From Antarcticimicrobium sp033791545 (GTDB taxonomy: Bacteria > Pseudomonadota > Alphaproteobacteria > Rhodobacterales > Rhodobacteraceae), in assembly GCA_033791545.1 (NCBI GenBank), contig JASJGL010000061.1:1-64000 (forward strand): 64,000 bases of DNA, written 5' to 3'. Shown here in pieces: positions 50,798 to 58,629 of the stretch. Position numbers and translations under genes: made by a program. Position 1 is the stretch's first letter. Each line of letters opens with the position of its first letter. The notes below the pieces were generated by a model that was not told the DNA's origin, did no database searches, and saw nothing but the letters and a program-made list of their open reading frames with translations.

Positions 50798-52024
50798 TTA
50801 GCCTTTGACCCGCGCGTTGCGCACCGCGATCAGTTTCAGGCGCAGGGCGTTGAGGTTGATGAACCCTTGGGCGTCTTTTTGGTCATAGGCGCCAGCATCT
50901 TCTTCAAAGGTCACATGGGCCTCGGAATACAGCGAATAGTCAGACCAGCGTGCCACGGTGCGGGCCGAGCCCTTGAACAGCATCAGCTTGACGGTGCCGG
51001 TGACGTATTCCTGGCTTTTGTCGACCAGGGCTTGCAGCATTTCACGTTCGGGCGAGAACCACAGGCCGTTATAGATCAACTCGGCATAGCGCGGCATGAT
51101 CGAATCCTTGAGGTGGCCGGCACCGGAATCCAGCGTGATCTGTTCGATGCCGCGGTGCGCCTCCAACAAGATGGTGCCGCCGGGGGTCTCATAAACGCCA
51201 CGCGATTTCATGCCGACGAAGCGGTTTTCGACGAAATCGAGCCGCCCGATTCCGTGCGTGCGGCCATAGTCGTTCAGCTTGGTCAGGATCGTGGCGGGCG
51301 ACATCGCCTCGCCGTTGATCGCGACCGCATCGCCTTTTTCAAAGCTGACTTCGATATATTCCGGGGTGTCAGGCGCGGTGACCGGATCGTCGGTGCGCTG
51401 ATAGACGTAATCGGGCGCCATCTGGCCCGGATCTTCCAACACCTTGCCCTCGGACGAGGTGTGCAACAGGTTGGCATCGACCGAGAACGGTGCCTCGCCG
51501 CGTTTGTCCTTGGCGATCGGGATCTGGTTCTGTTCGGCAAATTCCAGCAGGCGCGTGCGCGAGGTCAGCGACCACTCCCGCCACGGTGCGATCACCTTGA
51601 TGGCCGGGTTCAGCGCATAGGCGCAGAGTTCGAACCGGACCTGATCGTTGCCCTTGCCGGTGGCGCCATGGGCCACGGCATCGGCGCCGGTTTCCTTGGC
51701 GATTTCCACCAGCCGCTTGGAAATCAGCGGCCGTGCGATCGAGGTGCCGAGCAGATACAGCCCCTCATAAACCGCGTTGGCGCGGAACATCGGAAAGACG
51801 AAATCGCGGACGAATTCCTCGCGGACATCCTCGATAAAGATGTTTTCGGGTTTGATCCCAAGAAGCTCGGCCTTTTTACGGGCGGGGTCGAGCTCTTCTC
51901 CCTGACCGAGATCGGCGGTAAAGGTGACAACTTCGCAGCCGTATTCGGTCTGCAGCCATTTCAGGATGATCGAGGTGTCGAGGCCACCGGAATAGGCCAG
52001 GACGACTTTCTTGGGCGCGGACAT
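50798..52024 (-). CDS. argG: Argininosuccinate synthase
   Basis: A 408-residue ATP-dependent ligase joining citrulline and aspartate in arginine synthesis. The N-type ATP loop VLAYSGGLDTSIILKWLQ is at about 8-25. GATGKGNDQVRFE, PWREWSL and the GRLDFVENRFVGMKSRG segment are typical. ATG 52024 has AAGGAA 7 bases upstream. It is divergent from ilvA with a 112-base gap. Confidence 0.97.
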   Translation of the reverse strand: MSAPKKVVLAYSGGLDTSIILKWLQTEYGCEVVTFTADLGQGEELDPARKKAELLGIKPENIFIEDVREEFVRDFVFPMFRANAVYEGLYLLGTSIARPLISKRLVEIAKETGADAVAHGATGKGNDQVRFELCAYALNPAIKVIAPWREWSLTSRTRLLEFAEQNQIPIAKDKRGEAPFSVDANLLHTSSEGKVLEDPGQMAPDYVYQRTDDPVTAPDTPEYIEVSFEKGDAVAINGEAMSPATILTKLNDYGRTHGIGRLDFVENRFVGMKSRGVYETPGGTILLEAHRGIEQITLDSGAGHLKDSIMPRYAELIYNGLWFSPEREMLQALVDKSQEYVTGTVKLMLFKGSARTVARWSDYSLYSEAHVTFEEDAGAYDQKDAQGFINLNALRLKLIAVRNARVKG

Positions 52025-52136
52025 GCGAATTTCCTTCTGCGAGAACCGCATCGGGGGTTACCGGGTTTTGTGCTGGGGGGCAAGGTGGCGGAAACAGCGG
52101 GCTTGCATCCGGCCCGCATCTTGGCGAGAGAAGCAT

Positions 52137-53375
52137 ATGATCGATATGAATGACGCCTTTCATACCGGAGCGCGGGCCGCCACAGAGGCCATGCGCGCGG
52201 TATTCCCGCCCACGCCGTTGCAGCGCAACGCGCATCTGTCCGACAAATTCGGTGCGGATATCTGGCTTAAACGCGAAGATCTGAGCCCGGTCCGATCCTA
52301 CAAGCTGCGCGGCGCATTCAACGCCATGCGCAAGCAGCAGGGACAGGATCTGTTCGTCTGCGCCAGCGCTGGCAATCACGCGCAGGGCGTGGCCTTCATG
52401 TGCAAGCATATGGGCGTGAAGGGTGTGATCTTCATGCCGGTCACGACGCCGCAGCAAAAGATTCAAAAGACCCGGATCTTTGGTGGTGATCAGATCGAGA
52501 TCCATCTGGTGGGTGATTATTTCGACGACACGCTGAGGGCCGCGCAGGACTGGTGCGCGCGCGAGGGCGGGCATTTCCTGTCGCCGTTCGATGATATGGA
52601 CGTGATTGAAGGGCAGGCCTCGATCGGGGTCGAGGTTGAGGACCAACTGGGTCGGATGCCGGATCACGTGATCCTGCCGGTGGGCGGCGGCGGCATGTCC
52701 TCCGGTGTGTCGACCTGGTTCGGGGATCGGACCCATTGTGTTTTCGTTGAACCGGCGGGGGGCGCCTGTCTGCGCGCGGCGCTGGGGGCGCGGCAGCCGG
52801 TGACGCTGGACCATGTCGATACCTTTGTTGATGGCGCCGCAGTCGGGCGGATCGGCGAAAAGCCATTCGCGCTGTTGCGCAACACGCGGTTGTCGGATGT
52901 TCTGGTGCTGAGCGAGGATCGCATCAGCACCACCATCATCGAAATGCTGAACCTTGAGGGCATCGTGCTGGAACCAGCCGGGGCGCTGGCGGTCGAGGCG
53001 GTGGGCGATATCGCCAGCTTTGTGCGCGGGCGCACGGTGGTGTGCGTCACCTCGGGCGGGAATTTCGATTTCGAACGTTTGCCAGAGGTCAAGGAACGCG
53101 CGCAGCGGTACAACGGGGTCAAGAAATACTTTATCCTGCGCTTGCCGCAACGGCCCGGCGCGTTGAAGGATTTTCTTGAGATTCTGGGGCCGGAAGACGA
53201 TATCAGCCGGTTCGAATACATGAAGAAATCGGCGCGCAATTTTGGCTCGGTCCTGATCGGGATCGAGACGCAGCGCCCGGACAATTTCGCCCATCTGTTC
53301 GCGCGGCTTGATGCGGGCGGCTATACCTATACCGACATCACCAACAACGAGACGCTGGCCCAGTTCGTGATCTGA
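52137..53375 (+). CDS. ilvA: Threonine ammonia-lyase (threonine deaminase)
   Basis: A 412-residue PLP enzyme converting threonine to 2-oxobutyrate, the first step to isoleucine. The PLP lysine is Lys56 in SPVRSYKLRGAFNAM. CASAGNHAQGVAF and LPVGGGGMSSGVS bind the cofactor phosphate. A C-terminal ACT-like region starts near residue 330 (YFILRLPQRPGALKDFLEIL), which usually senses isoleucine. ATG 52137 has GAGAGAAG just upstream; ATG 52146 is an alternative. Confidence 0.93.
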   Translation: MIDMNDAFHTGARAATEAMRAVFPPTPLQRNAHLSDKFGADIWLKREDLSPVRSYKLRGAFNAMRKQQGQDLFVCASAGNHAQGVAFMCKHMGVKGVIFMPVTTPQQKIQKTRIFGGDQIEIHLVGDYFDDTLRAAQDWCAREGGHFLSPFDDMDVIEGQASIGVEVEDQLGRMPDHVILPVGGGGMSSGVSTWFGDRTHCVFVEPAGGACLRAALGARQPVTLDHVDTFVDGAAVGRIGEKPFALLRNTRLSDVLVLSEDRISTTIIEMLNLEGIVLEPAGALAVEAVGDIASFVRGRTVVCVTSGGNFDFERLPEVKERAQRYNGVKKYFILRLPQRPGALKDFLEILGPEDDISRFEYMKKSARNFGSVLIGIETQRPDNFAHLFARLDAGGYTYTDITNNETLAQFVI

Positions 53376-53384
53376 GCCGGCGAT

Positions 53385-53717
53385 TCAGGCCGCGAGGTGT
53401 TCGCGCATCCCGTCAAAGAACCTGACCTTAGAGCGCTCATAGCAGGTGACAATGGCGGCGAGATCAACGCTGTCGGCCTGCCTTGCGGCCGAGAGCCGTT
53501 CACCATCCTGACAAAGATCTGAAAACGCCGAGAAGCCGAGATTGAGCGCGCTGCCCTTGAGAAAGTGGAGATCCTGCTCCAACTGGCTGCGGTCGGTCTC
53601 CGCGCGCAGCCTTTCAATCACCTCTTCGACTTCTTCCAGAAAGAGGTTGATCACCTCTTTGAAATCGTCGGGCCCAACCTCGTCGCGTAATTCGTTCACG
53701 CGTGACCATCGAATCAT
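53385..53717 (-). CDS. Hpt (histidine phosphotransfer) domain protein
   Basis: A 110-residue helical protein with the phosphotransfer signature LHFLKGSALNLGFSAFSDLC, the His lying near residue 51. No other domain is present. It would relay phosphate between a hybrid kinase and a response regulator. It lies divergently from the REC-PP2C gene, 160 bases apart, suggesting they act together. It converges on ilvA with 9 bases between. Confidence 0.88.
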   Translation of the reverse strand: MIRWSRVNELRDEVGPDDFKEVINLFLEEVEEVIERLRAETDRSQLEQDLHFLKGSALNLGFSAFSDLCQDGERLSAARQADSVDLAAIVTCYERSKVRFFDGMREHLAA

Positions 53718-53877
53718 GACACACCCATTTTTCTGAACCCCTACCCGGTGCCGACGGTAGCGTCGGGGGGGTAAACAGCTGGTTAAGCCGGGCAGGCGAA
53801 ACCGGTGTATCGGGTTTCACGCCCTGTTAATCGCTTGGCCTGATAGTGCCTGATGGGGATGACGCGATGGAAAGGTG

Positions 53878-55149
53878 ATGCTTCCGGGCATGTTGGTGAA
53901 GAACGAAACAGGAGCGGCCATAGATGCGATCCAGCGGGTTCTGGTGGTCGATGATAGCCGGTTGCAGCGCCATATTCTGATCAGCTCGCTCAAGAAATGG
54001 GGGTTTGAGGTGGTCGAGGCGGAAAGCGGCGAGCAGGCGATGGAAATTTGTCGCACCGCCCCCCCCGATGTCGTGCTGAGCGACTGGATGATGCCGGGGA
54101 TGAGCGGGTTGGAGTTTTGCCGCGCCTTTCGCGCCCTGCAGGCCGAGGGCTATGTCTATTTCATCCTGCTGACCTCCAAGAGCGAAAAGAACGACATTGC
54201 CAAGGGGCTGGATGCGGGAGCCGATGATTTCTTGATCAAGCCGGTGAATTCCCATGAACTCAGGGCGCGGATCTCGGCCGGGGCGCGGATCCTGAGCATG
54301 CAGCGCGAATTGTCGCAAAAGAACCGGGTGATCTCGGAAACGGTGGACAAGCTGCGTAAGGCGCATGATGCCATCGACAAGGATCTGATCCAGGCGCGCA
54401 AGATCCAGGAATCACTGGTGCCGGAATTGACGCGGGACTTTGGCGCCTCGCGCGTGAGCCTGTTGTTGAAACCCTGCGGCCATATCGGCGGCGATCTGGT
54501 TGGCATGTTCTCGCCCGGTGGGGTGCGGATCGGGTTCTATTGCATCGACGTGTCCGGGCACGGCATTACCTCGGCGATGATGACGGCCAAACTGGGCGGC
54601 TATCTGTCCAGCACCTATTTCGATCAGAACGTCGCGATGGAAAAACGGCACGAGAGCTTTTATGCTCTGCGCCCGCCGGCCGAGGTGGCGCGGATCCTGA
54701 ATGATCGGGTCACCGCCGATGCCGGCGTCGAGGAATATTTCACGATGATTTATGGCACCGCCGATCTGCGCACGGGTCATGTGGATATGGTGCAGGCGGG
54801 GCATCCGCATCCGCTGATCCTGCGGCGTGACGGCGGGGCGGCGTTTCTGGGCGATGGCGGCGTGCCGATCGGTTTGTTGCCCGATCTGGACTATGACCAG
54901 TTCGAAACCGTGATGGCGCCGGGCGATCGGCTGTTGTTCTATTCCGACGGGTTCACCGAATGCACTCTGGCCTGTGGCGGGATGCTGGACAGCGACGGAT
55001 TCCTGAAATTGGTGCAATCCTGCGACGCCGGGCAAACCGGGCAGGAATTTCTTGACGATCTGTTCTGGCAGCTTCGCCAGATCATGGCGCCGGGGCAGGG
55101 CATGGAAGATGACGTCTCGGCCACCTTGTTCGAGTATTGGGGGCCCTGA
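53878..55149 (+). CDS. Response regulator fused to a PP2C-type (SpoIIE/RsbU) phosphatase
   Basis: A 423-residue two-domain protein. The receiver domain (about 20-135) has the acidic pair VLVVDDSRLQR, phospho-acceptor Asp in VVLSDWMMPGMSG, then LLTSKSEKND and FLIKPVNSHE. A coiled linker (about 140-180) leads to a PPM/SpoIIE domain from about 190 with GGDLVGMF, DVSGHGITSAMMT and YSDGFTECTL. Such proteins switch on anti-sigma-factor antagonists. A Rhodobacter counterpart, RbaY, acts in a partner-switching path; that equivalence is inferred. The start may be ATG 53878, GTG 53875 or ATG 53890. Confidence 0.88.
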   Translation: MLPGMLVKNETGAAIDAIQRVLVVDDSRLQRHILISSLKKWGFEVVEAESGEQAMEICRTAPPDVVLSDWMMPGMSGLEFCRAFRALQAEGYVYFILLTSKSEKNDIAKGLDAGADDFLIKPVNSHELRARISAGARILSMQRELSQKNRVISETVDKLRKAHDAIDKDLIQARKIQESLVPELTRDFGASRVSLLLKPCGHIGGDLVGMFSPGGVRIGFYCIDVSGHGITSAMMTAKLGGYLSSTYFDQNVAMEKRHESFYALRPPAEVARILNDRVTADAGVEEYFTMIYGTADLRTGHVDMVQAGHPHPLILRRDGGAAFLGDGGVPIGLLPDLDYDQFETVMAPGDRLLFYSDGFTECTLACGGMLDSDGFLKLVQSCDAGQTGQEFLDDLFWQLRQIMAPGQGMEDDVSATLFEYWGP

Positions 55150-55156
55150 TTGGGCC

Positions 55157-55615
55157 CTAACCCCTGCGCAGTTGTCCCAATGCCAGACGGGTGGCGAAAT
55201 GGCGATCACCGGCATTGCCCAGCCGCTGCGCGGCATCGACGGTGTCCAGCCAGACCGCAGCATGTCCCGCCTCGGTCGGGGGGCCCATCGGGCGGATCGG
55301 GTGGGCAACATAGATCAGGCAGATCTTTTCCGCCCAAAGATCATACTCTGGCATATAGGCAAAGCGACGAAAGGCCCCGACCCGGCGCGGGGCGGCGATG
55401 CGCCAGCCGGTTTCCTCGAACACCTCACGATGCAGCGCGGCGGTGGGGGATTCACCGGGATCGATCCCGCCGCCCGGCAGTTGCAGATCGGGGCCGGTTT
55501 CGGTGCTTTGTTCGGTCACCAGAAGACCGCCCGCTTGCGGCAGCAGCGCATAGGCGCCGACGCGGCGGCGATAGGTTTGATCGGGGCGGGGTGTTTCGCC
55601 AAACCGTCTGATCAT
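55157..55615 (-). CDS. Nudix hydrolase
   Basis: A 152-residue Nudix protein. The Nudix box is GGGIDPGESPTAALHREVFE followed by ETGW, with the glutamates for metal binding. GPDLQLPGG precedes it. The family is broad and the substrate (nucleotide diphosphate derivative) is not readable. ATG 55615 gives MIRRFGETPRPDQTYRRR. It converges on the REC-PP2C gene with 7 bases between. Confidence 0.85.
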   Translation of the reverse strand: MIRRFGETPRPDQTYRRRVGAYALLPQAGGLLVTEQSTETGPDLQLPGGGIDPGESPTAALHREVFEETGWRIAAPRRVGAFRRFAYMPEYDLWAEKICLIYVAHPIRPMGPPTEAGHAAVWLDTVDAAQRLGNAGDRHFATRLALGQLRRG

Positions 55616-55692
55616 GCAACTGGCCCTTTTATCGCGAGGCGTTCCGACTATATTGCGCGGGTATGCCAATCCGTGGCGCGTAAGGAAACCCC

Positions 55693-56679
55693 ATGACCAT
55701 CGGATCGAAACTCGCGTGGGACGATACCGTCCTGCCCTTCCAATTGGACGTTTCGGACATGCGCGGGCGCGTGGCCCGGCTGGACGGCGTCTTGGACGGG
55801 ATCTTGAAACAGCACGACTACCCGCCTCAGGTCGAGGCGCTGGTGGCCGAAATGGCGCTGCTGACGGCGCTGATCGGGCAGACCGTAAAGCTGCGCTGGA
55901 AGCTGTCGTTGCAGGTCCAGTCCAAGGGCCCGGTGCGGATGATCGCCACCGATTACTATGCCCCCACCGAAGAGGGCGAGCCGGCCAAGATCCGGGCCTA
56001 TGCCAGTTATGACGCCGACCGGCTGTCGGGGGCAGAGCCCTATGCGCAGATCGGCGCGGGGTATTTCGCCATCCTGATCGATCAGGGCAAGGGGATGACG
56101 CCCTATCAGGGGATCACACCGCTGGAGGGGGATTCCCTGCGGAACTGTGCCGAGGCCTATTTTGCCCAGTCCGAACAGTTGCCGACTCGGTTCAAGCTGA
56201 ATTTTGGAAAATCCACCGAAAAGGGCGGTCGCGAGCATTGGCGCGCTGGTGGCGTGATGCTGCAACATATGCCCAAGGCGTCGCCCTTCGCGGCGAAGTC
56301 GGAGGGTAGCGGTGACATCCTGCGGCCCGCCGATCTGGTCGACGGGGAAGAGGGCGAGAACTGGAACCGGGTGAACATCCTGCTTGATTCGGTCGAAGAG
56401 CTGGAACTGGTCGGCCCGGTGGTCACCCCCACCAGCCTGCTGGTGCGGCTGTTTCACGAAGAGCAGCCGCGGGTGTTTGATGCACAACCGGTGCGCTTTG
56501 GCTGTACCTGTTCCGAAGATCGCGTCCGCCAAAGCCTGTCGATCTATTCCGCCAAGGACATCAAGACGATGACCACGGACGAGGGGACCGTGACCGCTGA
56601 TTGCCAGTTTTGCGGCGCCCATTATGTTCTGGACCCCGCCACCGTGGGGTTCGAAGCCGAGCAGACCGGGAATGCGTGA
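55693..56679 (+). CDS. hslO: Redox-regulated chaperone Hsp33
   Basis: A 328-residue holdase that unfolds and becomes active when oxidised. The C-terminal zinc motif is CTCSED (near residue 275) with CQFC near residue 307, giving all four cysteines. The N-terminal chaperone domain includes DVSDMRGRVARLDGVLD and GAGYFAILIDQGKGMTPYQG. It overlaps nudL by 8 bases. Cells use it with TrxA and MsrA against bleach and peroxide damage. Confidence 0.94.
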   Translation: MTIGSKLAWDDTVLPFQLDVSDMRGRVARLDGVLDGILKQHDYPPQVEALVAEMALLTALIGQTVKLRWKLSLQVQSKGPVRMIATDYYAPTEEGEPAKIRAYASYDADRLSGAEPYAQIGAGYFAILIDQGKGMTPYQGITPLEGDSLRNCAEAYFAQSEQLPTRFKLNFGKSTEKGGREHWRAGGVMLQHMPKASPFAAKSEGSGDILRPADLVDGEEGENWNRVNILLDSVEELELVGPVVTPTSLLVRLFHEEQPRVFDAQPVRFGCTCSEDRVRQSLSIYSAKDIKTMTTDEGTVTADCQFCGAHYVLDPATVGFEAEQTGNA

Positions 56680-57268
56680 TCCAATCGACATCTTGCAGGC
56701 CGCCTTGGCCCGACCGGGCGCTGAAACCTCGGATTTCGAGCTGAATCCGGGGTTCATGCCCCTTGCCGGGCGCAAGTTGCGTCCTGCGGGCGTGCTTGTC
56801 CCGGTGTCTCTGGTCGGGGCGGAGCCGCGGCTGATCCTGACCAAACGCTCTTCGGCGCTCAGGCATCATCCGGGTCAGGTCGCCTTTCCCGGCGGTAAGC
56901 AGGAAGACGAGGACGCCGACGTGACCGCCACCGCCCTGCGCGAAGCCGAGGAAGAGATCGGTCTGCCGCGTGGGCTGCCCAAGATCCTTGGCCATCTGTC
57001 CGAGCATGAGACCGGGACCGGGTTCAAGGTCACGCCGGTTCTGGCGGTGCTGGAGCGGGCGTTTGAGCCGGTGGCCGAACCGGGCGAGGTTGAAGACGTG
57101 TTCTCGGTCCCGCTGGCGCATGTGCTGAACCCGGAAAACTATCTGATCGAATCGCGGCAATGGCAGGGCGGGCGGCGGTATTATTTTACGGTGCCCTGCG
57201 GCCCCTATTACATCTGGGGCGCGACCGCGCGGATGTTGCGCGGGCTGGCGCTGCGAGCGCAGGCATGA
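56672..57268 (+). CDS. nudL: CoA pyrophosphatase-type Nudix hydrolase
   Basis: A 198-residue Nudix protein. The Nudix box GGKQEDEDADVTATALREAE continues EEIGL. Just before it, LTKRSSALRHHPGQVAFPGG carries the NuCoA pattern seen in CoA-cleaving members such as NudL and NUDT7. The likely reaction splits CoA to 3',5'-ADP and phosphopantetheine. ATG 56672 overlaps hslO by 8 bases; cca overlaps by 4. Confidence 0.9.
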   Translation: MRDPIDILQAALARPGAETSDFELNPGFMPLAGRKLRPAGVLVPVSLVGAEPRLILTKRSSALRHHPGQVAFPGGKQEDEDADVTATALREAEEEIGLPRGLPKILGHLSEHETGTGFKVTPVLAVLERAFEPVAEPGEVEDVFSVPLAHVLNPENYLIESRQWQGGRRYYFTVPCGPYYIWGATARMLRGLALRAQA

Positions 57269-58434
57269 CCCGGATCAGCGAAGACTGGCTGTCCGAGCCC
57301 GCGACACAGGCGGTCTGCGCCGCGCTTGAGGCGGGCGGTGCACAGGCCTTGTTCGTGGGTGGCTGCGTGCGCAACGCACTGATGGGGGTGGCGGTCAGCG
57401 ATATCGACATTTCCACTGATGCGGTGCCCGAGCGGGTGATCGCGCTGGCCAAGGCCGCCGGGATCAAGGCGGTGCCGACGGGGATCGACCATGGCACGGT
57501 GACCTTGATCAAGAACGGTATCCCGCATGAGGTGACCAGCTTTCGCAAGGACATAGAGACCGACGGGCGGCGCGCGGTGGTGGCCTATTCCACCCGTATC
57601 GAGGACGATGCGGCGCGGCGCGATTTCACCATGAATGCGCTCTATGCGCGGCCCGACGGTACCGTGCTAGACCCGCTGGGGGGCTTGCCCGATCTGCGCG
57701 CCCGGCGGGTACGTTTCATCGGCGAGGCGCGCGACCGCATTCGCGAGGATTATCTGCGTAGCCTGCGCTATTTCCGCTTTCACGCGTGGTATGGCTGCGA
57801 CGCGCTGGGGTTTGACCCCGAGGCACTGGCGGCGATTGCGGACACGCTGGATGGGCTTGCCACGCTGTCGCGTGAGCGGGTGGGGGCAGAACTGTTGAAA
57901 CTGCTTGCTGCCCCCGACCCGGCGCCCTCGGTGGCGGCGATGCGCTCGACCGGGGCGCTGGGGCTGTTTTTGCCCGGATCGGATGACCGCGCACTGGCCC
58001 CGCTGGTGCATCTGGAACGTCAGGCGGGCGTTGCGCCGGATGGGCTGCGGCGGCTGGCGGCGCTGGGCGGGGTCGATGTGGCCGAGGCGCTGCGGCTGAG
58101 CAAGGCGAAAGCGCGGGCGCTTGCGGCGATGCGCGAAGCGGCGGCGGATACGGCCGGGCCGAGTGAGCTGGGCTATCGGCTGAAAGGGTCCGCCGGGCGC
58201 GATGCGCTGCTGTTGCGCTGTGCTTGGCTGGAGCAGGGCTGGCCCGAGGGGGCTGGCGCGCAGATCGACCACGGCGCGGCGGCGAAATTCCCGGTAACAG
58301 CGCGTGATCTGATGCCGGAGTATTGTGGCGCGGCGCTGGGTAAGCGCTTGGCAGAGCTTGAAAACCACTGGATCGCTGCCGGGTTTTCCGGCGACAAGGC
58401 GGCGTTGCTTTCGGGTGACAGCGGGGCCGACTAA
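57265..58434 (+). CDS. cca: CCA tRNA nucleotidyltransferase / poly(A) polymerase family protein
   Basis: A 389-residue class II nucleotidyltransferase. The head domain shows LFVGGCVRNALMGVAVSDID with the catalytic DxD (SDIDIS). The neck RRDFTMNALYA and the RRVRFIGEARDRIREDYLRS segment follow. It may complete tRNA 3' ends or polyadenylate RNA; these branches look alike. It overlaps nudL by 4 bases and ends at a dyad just after the stop. Confidence 0.9.
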   Translation: MTRISEDWLSEPATQAVCAALEAGGAQALFVGGCVRNALMGVAVSDIDISTDAVPERVIALAKAAGIKAVPTGIDHGTVTLIKNGIPHEVTSFRKDIETDGRRAVVAYSTRIEDDAARRDFTMNALYARPDGTVLDPLGGLPDLRARRVRFIGEARDRIREDYLRSLRYFRFHAWYGCDALGFDPEALAAIADTLDGLATLSRERVGAELLKLLAAPDPAPSVAAMRSTGALGLFLPGSDDRALAPLVHLERQAGVAPDGLRRLAALGGVDVAEALRLSKAKARALAAMREAAADTAGPSELGYRLKGSAGRDALLLRCAWLEQGWPEGAGAQIDHGAAAKFPVTARDLMPEYCGAALGKRLAELENHWIAAGFSGDKAALLSGDSGAD

Positions 58435-58435
58435 A

Positions 58436-58454
58436 TACATGTCAAAGACATGTA
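58436..58454. repeat. 19-bp dyad after cca
   Basis: TACATGTC-AAA-GACATGTA has perfect 8-base arms and a 3-base centre. It is not followed by a T-run, so an operator for the ABC genes is as likely as a processing site. Confidence 0.6.
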
Positions 58455-58476
58455 ATGGGTGACAAGCCGATCGCGA

Positions 58477-58488
58477 TTGGCTAGCCAA
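58477..58488. repeat. 12-bp palindrome in the ABC-exporter leader
   Basis: TTGGCTAGCCAA is a perfect palindrome 141 bases before the ABC ATG, in the same leader as the 19-bp dyad. Confidence 0.5.
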
Positions 58489-58510
58489 AGCCTCGAAACC
58501 TTGTTGGAGG

Positions 58511-58543
58511 ATGCGCATGTATCACGGGATCTGGAACAGCTAA
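58511..58543 (+). CDS. Possible leader peptide upstream of the ABC exporters
   Basis: TTGGAGG lies 6 bases before ATG 58517, which opens an eight-residue frame, MYHGIWNS, and then TAA. ATG 58511 would give MRMYHGIWNS. Inverted segments GCTGAAC (58545-58551) and GTTCAGC (58573-58579) follow directly, and the ABC start is at 58630. The layout resembles attenuation leaders, but no conservation could be checked. Confidence 0.3.
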   Translation: MRMYHGIWNS

Positions 58544-58629
58544 CGCTGAACGATCGGCCCCGTGCGGGTGGTGTTCAGCGCCGCCCTTATTGCATTTGCA
58601 TCCTTTTCGCTCTGCCGGAGTAGTCCGAC

